Source: Phycisphaera sp.
GTDB lineage: Bacteria; Planctomycetota; Phycisphaerae; Phycisphaerales; Phycisphaeraceae
NCBI GenBank assembly: GCA_016125215.1
Contig: WGMF01000012.1
Span: 1-64,000 of the forward strand
Length of the DNA: 64,000 nt
Reading direction: 5' to 3'
The position numbers and the translations under genes were made by a program. Below are positions 7,251 to 16,439 of the stretch, piece after piece (the stretch's first letter is position 1; every line of letters starts with the position of its first letter). The notes under the pieces are model-generated. The model was not told where the DNA came from, ran no database searches, and saw nothing but the letters and a program-made list of their open reading frames with translations.

Positions 7251-9199
7251 ACCTGCTCCCCGTTCCACCGCACGAAGCCCTCGATGGCTTCATACTCCGG
7301 CAGACCGAGTTTGTCGTAGACCTTGGCGGTCGCGCGGTTGCGGTCCTCGGCGCGCTGCCAGAACTCGCGTTTATCGGTGCCGGGGAACAGGGCCTTATCC
7401 TTCTGTGACTGGTGCTTGAAGATCGCGGTGCGCTTACGGAGCAGTTCCACCGGCGAGATCGGCACAGCGATATCAATCGCCTCCGGCCCCCACTCCTGCC
7501 ACGCGCCGCGGTAGAGCCAGACTTCACAATCCTTGTACCACGCCTGCGACTTGACTCGGTCGATGGCCTTCAAGATAGCGGTCAGACAGGTCCGGTGCGT
7601 GCCGTGCGGGTCGGAGAGGTCGCCCGCCGCGTAGACCTGGTGGGGCTTCACCCTCTCAAGCAGGTCCACAATGATCTGGATGTCCTCTTCGCTCAACGGC
7701 TTCTTGCGGACGACGCCGGTCTCGTAGAACGGCATGTCGAGGAAGTGAAGATTCTCCATCGGGATGCCACAGTAGCGACCGGCGGCACGGGCTTCGCCAC
7801 GGCGGATCAGGCCCTTGATCTTCTGCACCGCGTCGCTGTCGACCTGGCCGGGCTTCTTGTTCTTGAGTGATTCTTCGATGTGACGTTCAAGCTCGGAAGA
7901 GGCTTTGTTGTCGATGCCGAACTCGTGGTTGAAGTCCGCGGCGAAGTCGGCAAAACGGATCGCGTCGGAGTCGAATACCGCGATGTTGCCCGAGACCTGG
8001 TACGCCACGTGGACCCCGTGTCCCTGTTCGACAAGACGGATGAGCGTGCCGCCCATCGAGATCACGTCGTCATCGGGGTGGGGCGAGAAAACGATCACGC
8101 GCTTGGGGTAGATGCGGTCGCGCTCGAGGTCGGGGTCGCCCTCCTTCTTGGCGTGTTTGGGCTTGCCGCCCGGCCAACCGGTGATCGTGCGCTGCATCTC
8201 ACGGAAGACGTTGATGTTGATCTCGTAAGCCGGCCCGTGCTGCGCGAGCAGGTCCTGGAGACCGGCTTCGTTGTAATCTTCTTCAGTGAGTTTGAGGATC
8301 GGTTTTTCCAGGTGCGTCGCCAGCCAGATGACGGCCTTGCGGATCGTGCGCTTTTCCCACTTCACCGGCCCGAGCACCCAGGGCGATTTGTAGCGTGTCA
8401 GCTCATCGGCCGCGGCCCGGTCAAGCACGATCGTGGCGTGCGGGTGTTCCTGCAAGAAGCTGGCCGCCACCGCCGAGGTGATCGGCCCCTCCACCGCGGC
8501 GCGGATCACCGCCGCTTTGTTCTCGCCAAAGGCCATGAGCACGACCCGCCGTGCGTTCATGATCGTACCTACGCCCATGGTGATCGCCCTGCGGGGGACG
8601 TTTTCCTCACCGAAAAAATCTCCCGCGGCGTCGAGGCGCGTCACCTTGTCGAGCGTGATCAATCTCGTTCGGCTCTCGCGTGAGGAGCCCGGCTCGTTGA
8701 AGCCGATGTGCCCCGTGCGACCGATGCCCAGCAGTTGCAGGTCGATGCCCCCGAGGTCCGCGATCTTCTTTTCATAAGCCACGCACTGCTCGTAAACCTT
8801 CTCGATCGGCAGCGTGCCGTCGGGGATGTGGATGTGGTCCTTGGGGATGTCGATGTGGTCGAACAGGTGCTCCCGCATGAAACGCACGTAGCTCTGCAGT
8901 TCGTGCTGCTGCATGGGGTAGTATTCGTCGAGGTTGAACGTGTAGACGTTCTTGAACGACAGCCCCTCGTGGGTGTGCAGGTGGATGAGGTGGTTGTAGA
9001 CACTCACGGGCGTCGACCCCGTGGCCAGCCCGAGCACCGCCGGCTCGCCCCGCGCGTTCTTTTCCTTGATGAGCTGTGCAATCTGGTTGCCCACCATCTG
9101 CGAAGCGGCCCTGGAATCTTCACAGACCATCGTGGGGATGCGTTCGAGCGCAGCCAGGGGCGAGAGTGTGTCGGGCTTGAGGGTCGGTGCGGCGGTCAT
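7247..9199 (-). CDS. nagB: Glucosamine-6-phosphate deaminase fused to a PIG-L/LmbE deacetylase-like domain
   Basis: The protein has 650 residues. Residues about 18-290 are a NagB deaminase domain, converting glucosamine-6-phosphate to fructose-6-phosphate and ammonia. LDEYY (Asp91) and GHIGFNEPGS (His164, Glu169) match the active site. The position equivalent to the catalytic-ring Asp141 of E. coli NagB is Thr (GRTGH), as I recall for the long NagB subclass. Residues about 365-640 form a PIG-L/LmbE-like domain with zinc-binding PHPDDD at 373-378 and a DPHGTH motif. This fusion is known in Bacteroidetes and related phyla. It should feed amino sugar from chitin, peptidoglycan or host glycans into glycolysis. 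No partner gene is adjacent. Confidence 0.95.
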   Translation of the reverse strand: MTAAPTLKPDTLSPLAALERIPTMVCEDSRAASQMVGNQIAQLIKEKNARGEPAVLGLATGSTPVSVYNHLIHLHTHEGLSFKNVYTFNLDEYYPMQQHELQSYVRFMREHLFDHIDIPKDHIHIPDGTLPIEKVYEQCVAYEKKIADLGGIDLQLLGIGRTGHIGFNEPGSSRESRTRLITLDKVTRLDAAGDFFGEENVPRRAITMGVGTIMNARRVVLMAFGENKAAVIRAAVEGPITSAVAASFLQEHPHATIVLDRAAADELTRYKSPWVLGPVKWEKRTIRKAVIWLATHLEKPILKLTEEDYNEAGLQDLLAQHGPAYEININVFREMQRTITGWPGGKPKHAKKEGDPDLERDRIYPKRVIVFSPHPDDDVISMGGTLIRLVEQGHGVHVAYQVSGNIAVFDSDAIRFADFAADFNHEFGIDNKASSELERHIEESLKNKKPGQVDSDAVQKIKGLIRRGEARAAGRYCGIPMENLHFLDMPFYETGVVRKKPLSEEDIQIIVDLLERVKPHQVYAAGDLSDPHGTHRTCLTAILKAIDRVKSQAWYKDCEVWLYRGAWQEWGPEAIDIAVPISPVELLRKRTAIFKHQSQKDKALFPGTDKREFWQRAEDRNRATAKVYDKLGLPEYEAIEGFVRWNGEQV

Positions 9200-9295
9200 G
9201 GGCTGAAATCTCCACGGATAACGCGGGCCAGTATACCGGATCGTGGTGACCGATTTTCTTTAAGCAGTGGGATGAGATCACACGCCCTTAGTGGG

Positions 9296-10081
9296 TTAAA
9301 CCGAGGCGGCCACTTCGATGTTCGCACGGAGGTGATCGGTGTTGAGCGAGCCGACCACGGCACTGCTCACGCCTTTGTGTTGAAGGACAAAACGAAGGGC
9401 GTCTTGCGGGTCGAGCGCGCCCGAGTACAACGCTTTTTTCACAAGGACACCGACACCGCGCAACGCGGCCTGCTGTATGGCATCAAGATGATCGGTTCGC
9501 ATGGTGTTGAACTCGACCATGACCACGTCGGCCCAATCGAGCGATGCGATCGCGCCCTCGGGGCTCTTGCCGGACATGCCGATGCAGCGGGTCTTGCCCT
9601 CGTCGCGCAGGCGTTTGAGCGTCGGCACCGCGTTGCTTTTGGTAAGGATGTCAAGATCGTCGCCACGCGAGTGGATCAGAAGAATGTCCACCGCGTCGGT
9701 CTTCAGGCGGGCTAGGCTGCGCTCGACGCTAGCGGTGATGCCGCGCTCGGTGAAGTCGAACGCCGATTGCCCATCGATGAACGTTTCGCCAACCTTGGTG
9801 GAGAGGATGTATTCCGACCTGCGGTGGGCAATGTGATTGCCGATGCGCTCTTCGCTCGAGCCGTAGGCCGGCGCGGTGTCGATGAGGTTGATGCCCATGT
9901 CCAGCACGGTGTTGAGTATCCGTTCGGCGGCCTTGTCGTCGGGCAGGTCATACTTCCGGGGGTATTTGACGCCGATGTTTCGGCCGATCTTGAAGGCGCC
10001 GAAGCCGACGGTCGAGACGCGCAGGCCCGTGCGACCGAGCGGGCGGATCGGGACGGGCAATGACGGGTGCGGGGCACTCAT
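9296..10081 (-). CDS. Aldo/keto reductase
   Basis: The protein has 261 residues and the full aldo/keto reductase tetrad: Asp68 and Tyr73 (NLIDTAPAYG), Lys96 (STKVGE) and His137 (LLIHSRG). It would be a soluble NAD(P)H-dependent carbonyl reductase or sugar dehydrogenase; it is shorter than the usual 310-330 residues. ATG 10081 is chosen because it overlaps the stop of the upstream FAD oxidoreductase as ATGA, a translational-coupling arrangement; a codon at 10096 is an alternative start. It is the last gene of a three-gene operon with the flippase-like gene and the FAD oxidoreductase. Confidence 0.88.
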   Translation of the reverse strand: MSAPHPSLPVPIRPLGRTGLRVSTVGFGAFKIGRNIGVKYPRKYDLPDDKAAERILNTVLDMGINLIDTAPAYGSSEERIGNHIAHRRSEYILSTKVGETFIDGQSAFDFTERGITASVERSLARLKTDAVDILLIHSRGDDLDILTKSNAVPTLKRLRDEGKTRCIGMSGKSPEGAIASLDWADVVMVEFNTMRTDHLDAIQQAALRGVGVLVKKALYSGALDPQDALRFVLQHKGVSSAVVGSLNTDHLRANIEVAASV

Positions 10082-11277
10082 GGACAAGTCATCCATTGGC
10101 TGATGGTTTCCCAGGGCGGGTCGGCAAATGCGGGGCGGGGCAATTGGGTCAATGCCCGTTCAAGTTCGGGTTGACGGTGTGCTTCGAGGCTCGACGGTTG
10201 CGGTTGATCCAACATACCCATCACACGCTCAACCATCACGGGCACGAGCGCGAGCTTCGTCGGCCATGCGGTGACGAGGTTGCCCTCGCGCAGGGCAAAC
10301 ACTCCGTCGGGCTTGAGTCCCGTGGGCGTGGCGGACTCGGCGATGTTGACGTGATACGTTGCCCACTCACAACCTGTCAGGTCCACCCCCGGCAGACAGG
10401 CCCGCACTTCACGGCTGGTGTGTTCGATCAATTTCCGGGGGGGCCAGTCGGGGCCGTCTTCGGAAGGCGCGCCGCCGATCTGCCAGACGACGCGACCCAT
10501 GGAATCCCTGTCGCTCGTGATGGTGAGCCGAGTGCGCGAAGTGTCCGTGCAGTGCCCGTTGACCCACTGAAGATTTCTTCCGGATGTGCTGTGGACGAGA
10601 ACCATCTGTCTTGGTCGGCGTTGCATGAGTGACGAGGGTTTGCCGAGTTGATTGCGCAGGGCTTCGTTCCCCTCGCCTGCACAGAGCACGACGCACGCAG
10701 GATCGAATGTGACGCCTCCGATGCGGACACTTTTCACATCCTCACCGGCAACAATCCACTTAACAGGCTCGGGGGCATGGACCGTCCTGGCAAGGTGAGG
10801 CACAGCCAACTCACGCACGAGGCTCGGCGGCGAGACGACCTGTTCATCCAGGCGGTAGACCTCACCCGCCCCGTGCTTCAACCACTCGGGCCAATCGCTT
10901 TGTTCCAGCGCGATCGGTTTGACAGCCAGCCCGACCCGCGCGCCGACCATACCCACGCGCGACGAAAGCGACCCCGTCCGCCAGAGGTGGCAATAGCCGC
11001 TGCGCATCACGACACGGGAAAGATCGGGCTTGCGCTCACCCCGCAAATGTTCCGCCCATCGAGCGGGCATCTGGCTGATTTCTTTGGCGGCGTTGTTGAA
11101 GGCGCCCTTGAGTGTGTATTTGAGCCCGCCGTGGAGGATGCCCTGCGACGCCACGGTCTGGCCGGCCCCCAGTGCGCGGGATTCGACGAGCACCGCGCTG
11201 TACCCGCTGCGCACCAGTTCATCGAGCAGCCACAGGCCCGCCACCCCCCCGCCGAAGATCAGCACGTCGATACGCAT
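10078..11277 (-). CDS. FAD-dependent oxidoreductase (DAO/GlpD-like)
   Basis: The protein has 399 residues. The N-terminus carries a dinucleotide-binding fold with GGGVAG at 9-14 and an acidic end of the second strand (VLVES), then a GQTVASQGILHGGLKY stretch typical of the DAO family's FAD-contact region. The family oxidises amino acids, glycerol-3-phosphate or 2-hydroxy acids; the substrate here is unknown. It begins nine bases after the stop of the flippase-like gene and overlaps the aldo/keto reductase start by four bases, so the three genes form one transcription unit. A lipid- or sugar-modification role is plausible but not proven. Confidence 0.87.
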   Translation of the reverse strand: MRIDVLIFGGGVAGLWLLDELVRSGYSAVLVESRALGAGQTVASQGILHGGLKYTLKGAFNNAAKEISQMPARWAEHLRGERKPDLSRVVMRSGYCHLWRTGSLSSRVGMVGARVGLAVKPIALEQSDWPEWLKHGAGEVYRLDEQVVSPPSLVRELAVPHLARTVHAPEPVKWIVAGEDVKSVRIGGVTFDPACVVLCAGEGNEALRNQLGKPSSLMQRRPRQMVLVHSTSGRNLQWVNGHCTDTSRTRLTITSDRDSMGRVVWQIGGAPSEDGPDWPPRKLIEHTSREVRACLPGVDLTGCEWATYHVNIAESATPTGLKPDGVFALREGNLVTAWPTKLALVPVMVERVMGMLDQPQPSSLEAHRQPELERALTQLPRPAFADPPWETISQWMTCP

Positions 11278-11286
11278 GGACCGACC

Positions 11287-12480
11287 TCAGCTCTCCGCTT
11301 CGACGGGTGGGTGTAAATGGACATCGCCACGCAGGAGAAAGATCACGCCGACGAGTGAGAAGAACATCTGGTAAAACCGCGCGAACATCAGCATCCCGAC
11401 CACCTGGTTGAAGGTACACATCGGCGGATCGACGAGCAGCGGACGCGCGATGACCTCCATGACACCCAGGCCCTGGTAGCTGATCGGAAGCGACCCGCCC
11501 AGAAACGCCAGCGGCACCACCGTCAGCACCAGCCCGAACGGCCGGCGCATCCCCAGCGCATAACCCGCCGCCATCGCGCTGAGCGCCAGACACGTGTGCA
11601 ACGCCATCGATAAAAGGAGGTTGAAACCCAGCAGCGTCTTGTGGTCACGGTAGCCGACCACCGCGGCGTCGAGTTTCTGGAGCATCGCCCCGCCGGGCAG
11701 ACGTGGAAGGAGTTTGTCGATACCGAGCTTGTTTCGCAGCCTGCGTGAAAAATAGATCGCGGAAAAGAGCACGACCCCCGCGATGCTCAGCCAGAGGTAG
11801 GTCGTGATCGTACGGACGACCTTGTCGTCGAGCTTGAACAGCCCCGCCACGGATGCGACGCACACCAGACCGAGCAACCCCAGCACACGGTCGATCACAA
11901 CGCTCATCACCGCGTCGGTCCGTCGGCCCGACCCGCGCGCCGCGTAGTAGGCTTTCACCACGTCGCCCCCCGTCGTGCCCGGCATGCAGTAGTTGAAGAA
12001 GCACCCGACCATCGTGAGCGAAAAGGTCTTGCCCACCGTCACGTCCATGCCTCTTGCGCGCATGAGCATCCACCAGCGGAAGGTGAGGATCGGGTAGATG
12101 AGCATCACAAGCAACAACCCGAGCAGAGCGTAACGCCAGTCCGCCCCGCGCAGCTCCGTGGTCACGGCGGGCAGGGCCTGCAGGTCGTTCGGACCCTCGC
12201 CGAGTTGACCGCGCGTGATGCGGGCTTCGATCGGGTGAAGCGACGCCCTATCCAGAGTGAGTGATAAGACCGCGGTGGGATCAACAGAGGTGATGTCCCC
12301 GTCCACCACGCGCATCGTCAGAGATTTTTCAGGCAAGCCAAGCTGCGAGAGCAATGGATGCCCCGCAGGCACCTTCACCGAATCGTGCCACGTCATCGTC
12401 AGAATGATGTACATCACCCCGCCGACCGCGACGAGCGCCCGGAAGATCAGAAACAGGTAACGCTTGGTCGTCTCGTTCAT
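11287..12480 (-). CDS. Lysylphosphatidylglycerol synthase-type flippase domain membrane protein
   Basis: The protein has 397 residues. After one N-terminal helix (about 8-27) and a periplasmic stretch of about 90 residues there are about seven membrane helices. The conserved core of the LPG_synthase_TM/UPF0104 family is visible: TVGCFFNYCMPGTTGGDVVKAYY near 152-176, DRVLGL near 193, and a PISYQGLGVME-like segment near 338. Family members move lipids or lipid-linked precursors across the membrane; the C-terminal catalytic domain of MprF is absent. It is the first gene of the operon with the FAD oxidoreductase and aldo/keto reductase. Confidence 0.85.
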   Translation of the reverse strand: MNETTKRYLFLIFRALVAVGGVMYIILTMTWHDSVKVPAGHPLLSQLGLPEKSLTMRVVDGDITSVDPTAVLSLTLDRASLHPIEARITRGQLGEGPNDLQALPAVTTELRGADWRYALLGLLLVMLIYPILTFRWWMLMRARGMDVTVGKTFSLTMVGCFFNYCMPGTTGGDVVKAYYAARGSGRRTDAVMSVVIDRVLGLLGLVCVASVAGLFKLDDKVVRTITTYLWLSIAGVVLFSAIYFSRRLRNKLGIDKLLPRLPGGAMLQKLDAAVVGYRDHKTLLGFNLLLSMALHTCLALSAMAAGYALGMRRPFGLVLTVVPLAFLGGSLPISYQGLGVMEVIARPLLVDPPMCTFNQVVGMLMFARFYQMFFSLVGVIFLLRGDVHLHPPVEAES

Positions 12481-12915
12481 GCACGCCGCGACGGGTCAAA
12501 CCAGTGGGGTAATCCGGGCAATCCCCATGATTCTACTGTGAGGGCCAATCCCCCGCCGACCCCGGTCGGAACCCGCGACCAACGGGGTATGGAGAAACTT
12601 CCTGGAGTGGTATAATGATGACCGTTGACAAGTCAAGATTGCTTCTCGTCTGCGGGGTTCGATCACGGTGACCTATTTTTGCTCAACCCTATGAAAACCC
12701 CAAGGGAGCCTTCACCCACGCGATGGTCATGCCTCCTCTGAGTGGACGGCCGGGACGTGCGGGGATCGCACCCACCTATTGATTGGGGTTTGAGCAAAAA
12801 CACCGAACGGCCCAGGTGGATGGGGAGTGATCGCTTCAACACCGGCCCGCTCTACGAGTGGGCCGTTTTCATAGAAACACTCACCACAGACCATGATGGC
12901 TATGATGTGATCCGG
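12481..12915. other. 435-base divergent intergenic region ahead of cysE
   Basis: No convincing gene lies here. It should hold the promoters of the leftward flippase operon and of rightward cysE. Its only strong feature is the inverted repeat at 12676-12800, described separately. An open frame in phase with cysE runs back to 12742, but it passes through the inverted repeat and has no initiation signal. Confidence 0.6.
12676..12800 (+). promoter_or_regulatory. Candidate structured leader RNA upstream of cysE (long inverted repeat)
   Basis: TTTTTGCTCAACCC (12676-12689) is matched by the inverse arm GGGTTTGAGCAAAAA (12786-12800), 14 of 15 positions. A small hairpin GTGCG-GGGAT-CGCAC (about 12756-12770) lies inside. 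This could close a 125-nt folded element in the cysE leader. No known riboswitch class, 6S RNA or SRP RNA could be recognised. Confidence 0.35.
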
Positions 12916-13866
12916 ATGGAAAACCACACGCCACAACCCGAACCGCTCGACCCACTCGTCGACGCCGTCGTCCAGAGCTACCACGCCGACGACCGTACGC
13001 ACCACCTCGACGCAACCTACCTCCCCAGCCGATCGCACACCGTCCGCGTCGTCGAGATGCTCCGCAAGCTCTTCTTCCCCGGCTTCTTTGACGACCAGCG
13101 CGTCACCTCCCAGAATGTCCGCTTCCACGTCGGCGAACTGCTCTCCCAGATCCGCGAAGCGCTCTACGAACAGGTCCGCCAGGCCCTGCGCTACGAAGCC
13201 AACCGCAAACAAGACGGCCACGGCGACGCCTGCGAGAACTGCGACACCAAAGCCAACCTCGTCACACGTCAATTCCTCGAACGCATCCCCGAACTGCGTC
13301 GGTTGCTCGCGCTCGACGTGCAGGCCGCCTTCGAGGGCGACCCCGCCGCCGTCAGCACCGATGAAACCATCTTCTGCTACCCCGGCGTCGATGCCATCTT
13401 CCTCCACCGCATTGCCCACGAGCTACACAAACTCGAGGTCCCCCTGCTCCCGCGCATCATCAGTGAGTACGCCCACAACGAAACAGGCATCGACATCCAC
13501 CCCGGCGCAACGATCGGCGAGTCCTTCTTCATCGACCACGGCTCGGGCGTCGTCATCGGTGAAACCACCACCATCGGCAACCGCGTCAAGATCTACCAGA
13601 ACGTCACCCTCGGCGCCCTCTCCACCAAGGGCGGCCAGCAGTGGCGCGGACGCAAACGACACCCCACCATCGAAGACGATGCCACCATCTACGGCGGAGC
13701 CGTCATCCTCGGCGGGGCCACCGTCATCGGCCAGGGCGCCACCGTCGGCGGAGCCGTCTTCCTCACCACCTCCGTCCCGCCCGGCTACACCGTCACCATG
13801 AAAGCCCCCGAACTGACCATGACCGAACAGAAAAAACGCCCCCCCAAGCCCTCGAAAACGCCATAA
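12916..13866 (+). CDS. cysE: Serine O-acetyltransferase
   Basis: The protein has 316 residues. An N-terminal helical domain (about 1-180) is followed by a left-handed beta-helix of hexapeptide repeats: [21 protein letters not shown] near 192-212, then [22 protein letters not shown] and [22 protein letters not shown]. The HPGA/DHG and the SPEAT-like loop are diagnostic of CysE. It acetylates L-serine with acetyl-CoA, the first committed step of cysteine synthesis, in the cytoplasm. ATG 12916 is the first ATG that fits the family N-terminus. It is somewhat longer than E. coli CysE (273), as in the EpsC-like branch. A possible structured leader precedes it. Confidence 0.93.
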   Translation: MENHTPQPEPLDPLVDAVVQSYHADDRTHHLDATYLPSRSHTVRVVEMLRKLFFPGFFDDQRVTSQNVRFHVGELLSQIREALYEQVRQALRYEANRKQDGHGDACENCDTKANLVTRQFLERIPELRRLLALDVQAAFEGDPAAVSTDETIFCYPGVDAIFLHRIAHELHKLEVPLLPRIISEYAHNETGIDIHPGATIGESFFIDHGSGVVIGETTTIGNRVKIYQNVTLGALSTKGGQQWRGRKRHPTIEDDATIYGGAVILGGATVIGQGATVGGAVFLTTSVPPGYTVTMKAPELTMTEQKKRPPKPSKTP

Positions 13867-13940
13867 AGGTTGGTGGATACAAATCCGCCGTTCCTGACAC
13901 TTTTATTTCAACCTGGCACCTTTCTTTCATCACCTTTCTT

Positions 13941-14756
13941 TCAAAACCTCTTCCAATCGGGGGGGGACACGTCTTTCTCGCTGCCCTCGACACGGTAGGT
14001 GGGCATCGACCAGCGGGTGTGCTGCTGGTTTGCCTTGGAGCCGTAGCCCGCTTCGTTCCAAAGGTAGAAGCTGTTGAAGTGGTCGGCTGAATTGTAAAGA
14101 AGCGCACGGTAGACTTCCGCACCCCCGCCGGCGGGTTTGATGGTGAAGAGCCATTCCCACATGACACGCTCAGGGACCTCGACCTTGTAACGCGCATCCG
14201 TACCGGCCGGGAGTTGCACCTGTTTGCCCCGCTGCACGGTGAGGATGTATTGCGTGTTGAGCGTCCACGGACATTTGACGGTGTTGGGCTGACCGATGCC
14301 GCATTCGATCAGTTTCAGGTCCTCCGCCCAGTTTACTTTCTGGTAATCCTTCGACCCACCCCCGCGGCTGACCAGCCCGCCCCAATTGGCCAACTGTTTC
14401 CCGGTGTTGACCTGTGGGCCACCGTGTGCCCAGGTGTGGTTTGGAAAGTTGACCTGGATCGCAAAAAAATTGAGCCCGACCGGGGCGGCCTTGTCCACGA
14501 GCAGGTGCGTGCGGACCTGGATCATCCGTGTGCCCCTGTCGATATTCGGAAATGCAATGTGGGTATGTGCGTCGGCCTCACCATCGCCGATGCCGATATC
14601 AAGAACAGCGGTGCGATTTACCACGGCATCCTGTCCCTCATCTGAATCCCCATCCGCTTGATGGTTCGTGCTGGCTTGCGGTAGACCCACCTGGCACGCG
14701 GCAAACAAGCACGCCAAAGTCACGGCCGCGATGAGATGCAGGAAGGTCTTTTTCAT
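13941..14756 (-). CDS. Hypothetical lipoprotein
   Basis: The protein has 271 residues. A classical lipoprotein signal peptide is visible: charged MKKT, hydrophobic core, and lipobox LFAAC with Cys near residue 20. The mature part is soluble and rich in Trp, Asn and Gly, with no recognised domain; the stretch DFNSF-YLWNEAGYGSKANQQ near the end and a closing DWKRF are unassigned. ATG 14756 is set by the signal peptide. An upstream open frame to 14981 lacks coding character and overlaps the sulfatase end. It is convergent with cysE. Confidence 0.7.
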   Translation of the reverse strand: MKKTFLHLIAAVTLACLFAACQVGLPQASTNHQADGDSDEGQDAVVNRTAVLDIGIGDGEADAHTHIAFPNIDRGTRMIQVRTHLLVDKAAPVGLNFFAIQVNFPNHTWAHGGPQVNTGKQLANWGGLVSRGGGSKDYQKVNWAEDLKLIECGIGQPNTVKCPWTLNTQYILTVQRGKQVQLPAGTDARYKVEVPERVMWEWLFTIKPAGGGAEVYRALLYNSADHFNSFYLWNEAGYGSKANQQHTRWSMPTYRVEGSEKDVSPPDWKRF

Positions 14757-14959
14757 CGTGAGGCCCGATCCGGTTTGCAGGGGGAGAAGCATGTAGCGTG
14801 GGCCGGGGGTATGGTGGTGCCGAGTCTTCGAGGCCCACCACTGCGGATACGTTGATCGAGCGTGTAAATAGCACGTTGATGGTGGGCCGCGAAGAACTGG
14901 CCACACCTTACCCGGGGCCCGACTCACATGCTTGAGTTGTCGTCCCCGACCAGAGCGCT

Positions 14960-16351
14960 TCACACCCTGATTTTCCGCCACGGGTCGCGTGTCTTTTTCA
15001 ACCAGGATTCCAACTCCAGACGTAACGTGTTTACCCGCTCGGGTTGCTCTTTCGCAACATTCCGTAACTGGTAAGGGTCCGACACATTGTCGTGCAGCAC
15101 GGTGTGTTCCCGGCCTTCCCCGTAGCGCCCGAGGATGTATGTGTGCGTGTGGGTCCGCAGGCCCCGTGCCTCGATAAAACCCCGGGGTCCGGGAACGTTC
15201 GAAGCGTCAGGCAAGAGATAGAAGGCGCTCGTCGGGCGTTGACCGCCGTGGCCCAGGAAGATTGAGGAACGGTCGTCGCCCTCGAGCGTCGATGGGCAGG
15301 CCCCGCCTAACCCCAGCAGCCCCAGCAGGGTCGGGTAGATGTCGGTTGCGCCAAAGAGCAGGTCATCGTGTCCAGCCTTGATGTGGCCGGGCCAACGGAT
15401 CAGCCACGGCACGAGCAGCGACTCGTCGTACCAGACACTCTTGCCCATGCGTTCGTGGCTGTGCATCATCTCGCCGTGGTCGGAGGTGAAGACGACAATG
15501 GTGTTGTCAACCAACCCCCGCTCGTCGAGGGCGTCGAGGATGCGCTGGAACTGCGTGTCGATACCGAGGATCGCGCCGAAGTAATTGGCGGCGTCGCGCT
15601 GGGCCTTGCGACCGTCACGGTACCGCACATTGGGGCGGTTGAGCAGTTCACCCACGCCCATGTCACGGAACGGCGCGGCATACTCTTGGGGTAACTGGTC
15701 AAAGGGCATGTGCGGCGGGTTGTGTGAGACCATCAGTACGAACGGCTTGCCCGGGTCACGGTACCGTCCTCCCGTGTTACGGAGATACTCCACCGCGACA
15801 TCCGTCTCGTGCTTGACGGACCACTCACCGGGTTTGACGGGTTGGTCGACGGGCGCGTCGCCGGTCCAGTAGTGGGGATCGAAATGGCGGTCGCAGCAGC
15901 CGTAGCTGTACCAGAAGTCGAAGCCGTGGCGGGCGGGTCCCGGCGGGGTGTAGGCGTCCCAGACCTTGCCGTCGCTGCGCGGCCCCTCGCCGTATCTCGC
16001 ACAGGCCTCGGTCGGCTTGTGCAGGTGGAGCTTGCCGAGGTATCCCAGGGCGTATCCCTGCTCGGAGAGCACGTCACCCAGGCAACGCTCCGAGTCACGC
16101 AAGGCCACGGGCGATAGGCTGTTGCAGTTGGCATACAGGCCCGTGGCATACGGGTAACGGCCGGTAAAAAGCATCCCACGGTAAGGGGTGCAGACCGGCT
16201 GGTTGCTCACGCAATGGGTCAGCACGAGCGACTGTTGCGCAAATCGGTCGAGGTTCGGGGTGGTCACGGGGTCCTGTCCGTAGCACCCCAGCGCAGCCTG
16301 ACGCAGTTCATCACAGAAGACGAAGACAAGATTGGGACGCTCAATGGACAT
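14960..16351 (-). CDS. Sulfatase (type I, Cys-type formylglycine)
   Basis: The protein has 463 residues of the alkaline-phosphatase-like type I sulfatase family. The formylglycine motif C-X-P-X-R is present as CTPYR with Cys54, to be oxidised by a maturase. N-terminal metal ligands (FCDE, residues 12-15), GKLHLHKP and FTSDHGEMMHSH supply the other calcium/active-site residues. No signal peptide is evident. It would remove sulfate esters from a carbohydrate or small substrate. ATG 16351 is chosen because the family starts with a short run before the first beta strand (ERPNLVFVFCDE). It is divergent from the Lon-N gene with 88 bases between starts. Confidence 0.93.
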   Translation of the reverse strand: MSIERPNLVFVFCDELRQAALGCYGQDPVTTPNLDRFAQQSLVLTHCVSNQPVCTPYRGMLFTGRYPYATGLYANCNSLSPVALRDSERCLGDVLSEQGYALGYLGKLHLHKPTEACARYGEGPRSDGKVWDAYTPPGPARHGFDFWYSYGCCDRHFDPHYWTGDAPVDQPVKPGEWSVKHETDVAVEYLRNTGGRYRDPGKPFVLMVSHNPPHMPFDQLPQEYAAPFRDMGVGELLNRPNVRYRDGRKAQRDAANYFGAILGIDTQFQRILDALDERGLVDNTIVVFTSDHGEMMHSHERMGKSVWYDESLLVPWLIRWPGHIKAGHDDLLFGATDIYPTLLGLLGLGGACPSTLEGDDRSSIFLGHGGQRPTSAFYLLPDASNVPGPRGFIEARGLRTHTHTYILGRYGEGREHTVLHDNVSDPYQLRNVAKEQPERVNTLRLELESWLKKTRDPWRKIRV

Positions 16352-16439
16352 GGAAGCCGATTGTAGTTGATTCACCCGGGCTGATCTCTTTTTGCACATC
16401 ACGCGACGCCCACGCTCAAACCCTCCTACAATTGCGTGT

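Noticed and set aside
12742-12915. N-terminal extension of CysE by 58 residues
   Set aside because: It would translate the right arm of the inverted repeat and does not match the CysE N-terminus.
13867-13940. Possible mobile-element end (duplicated ACCTTTCTTTCA units)
   Set aside because: Only a short imperfect duplication between convergent genes; no partner end, target duplication or transposase.
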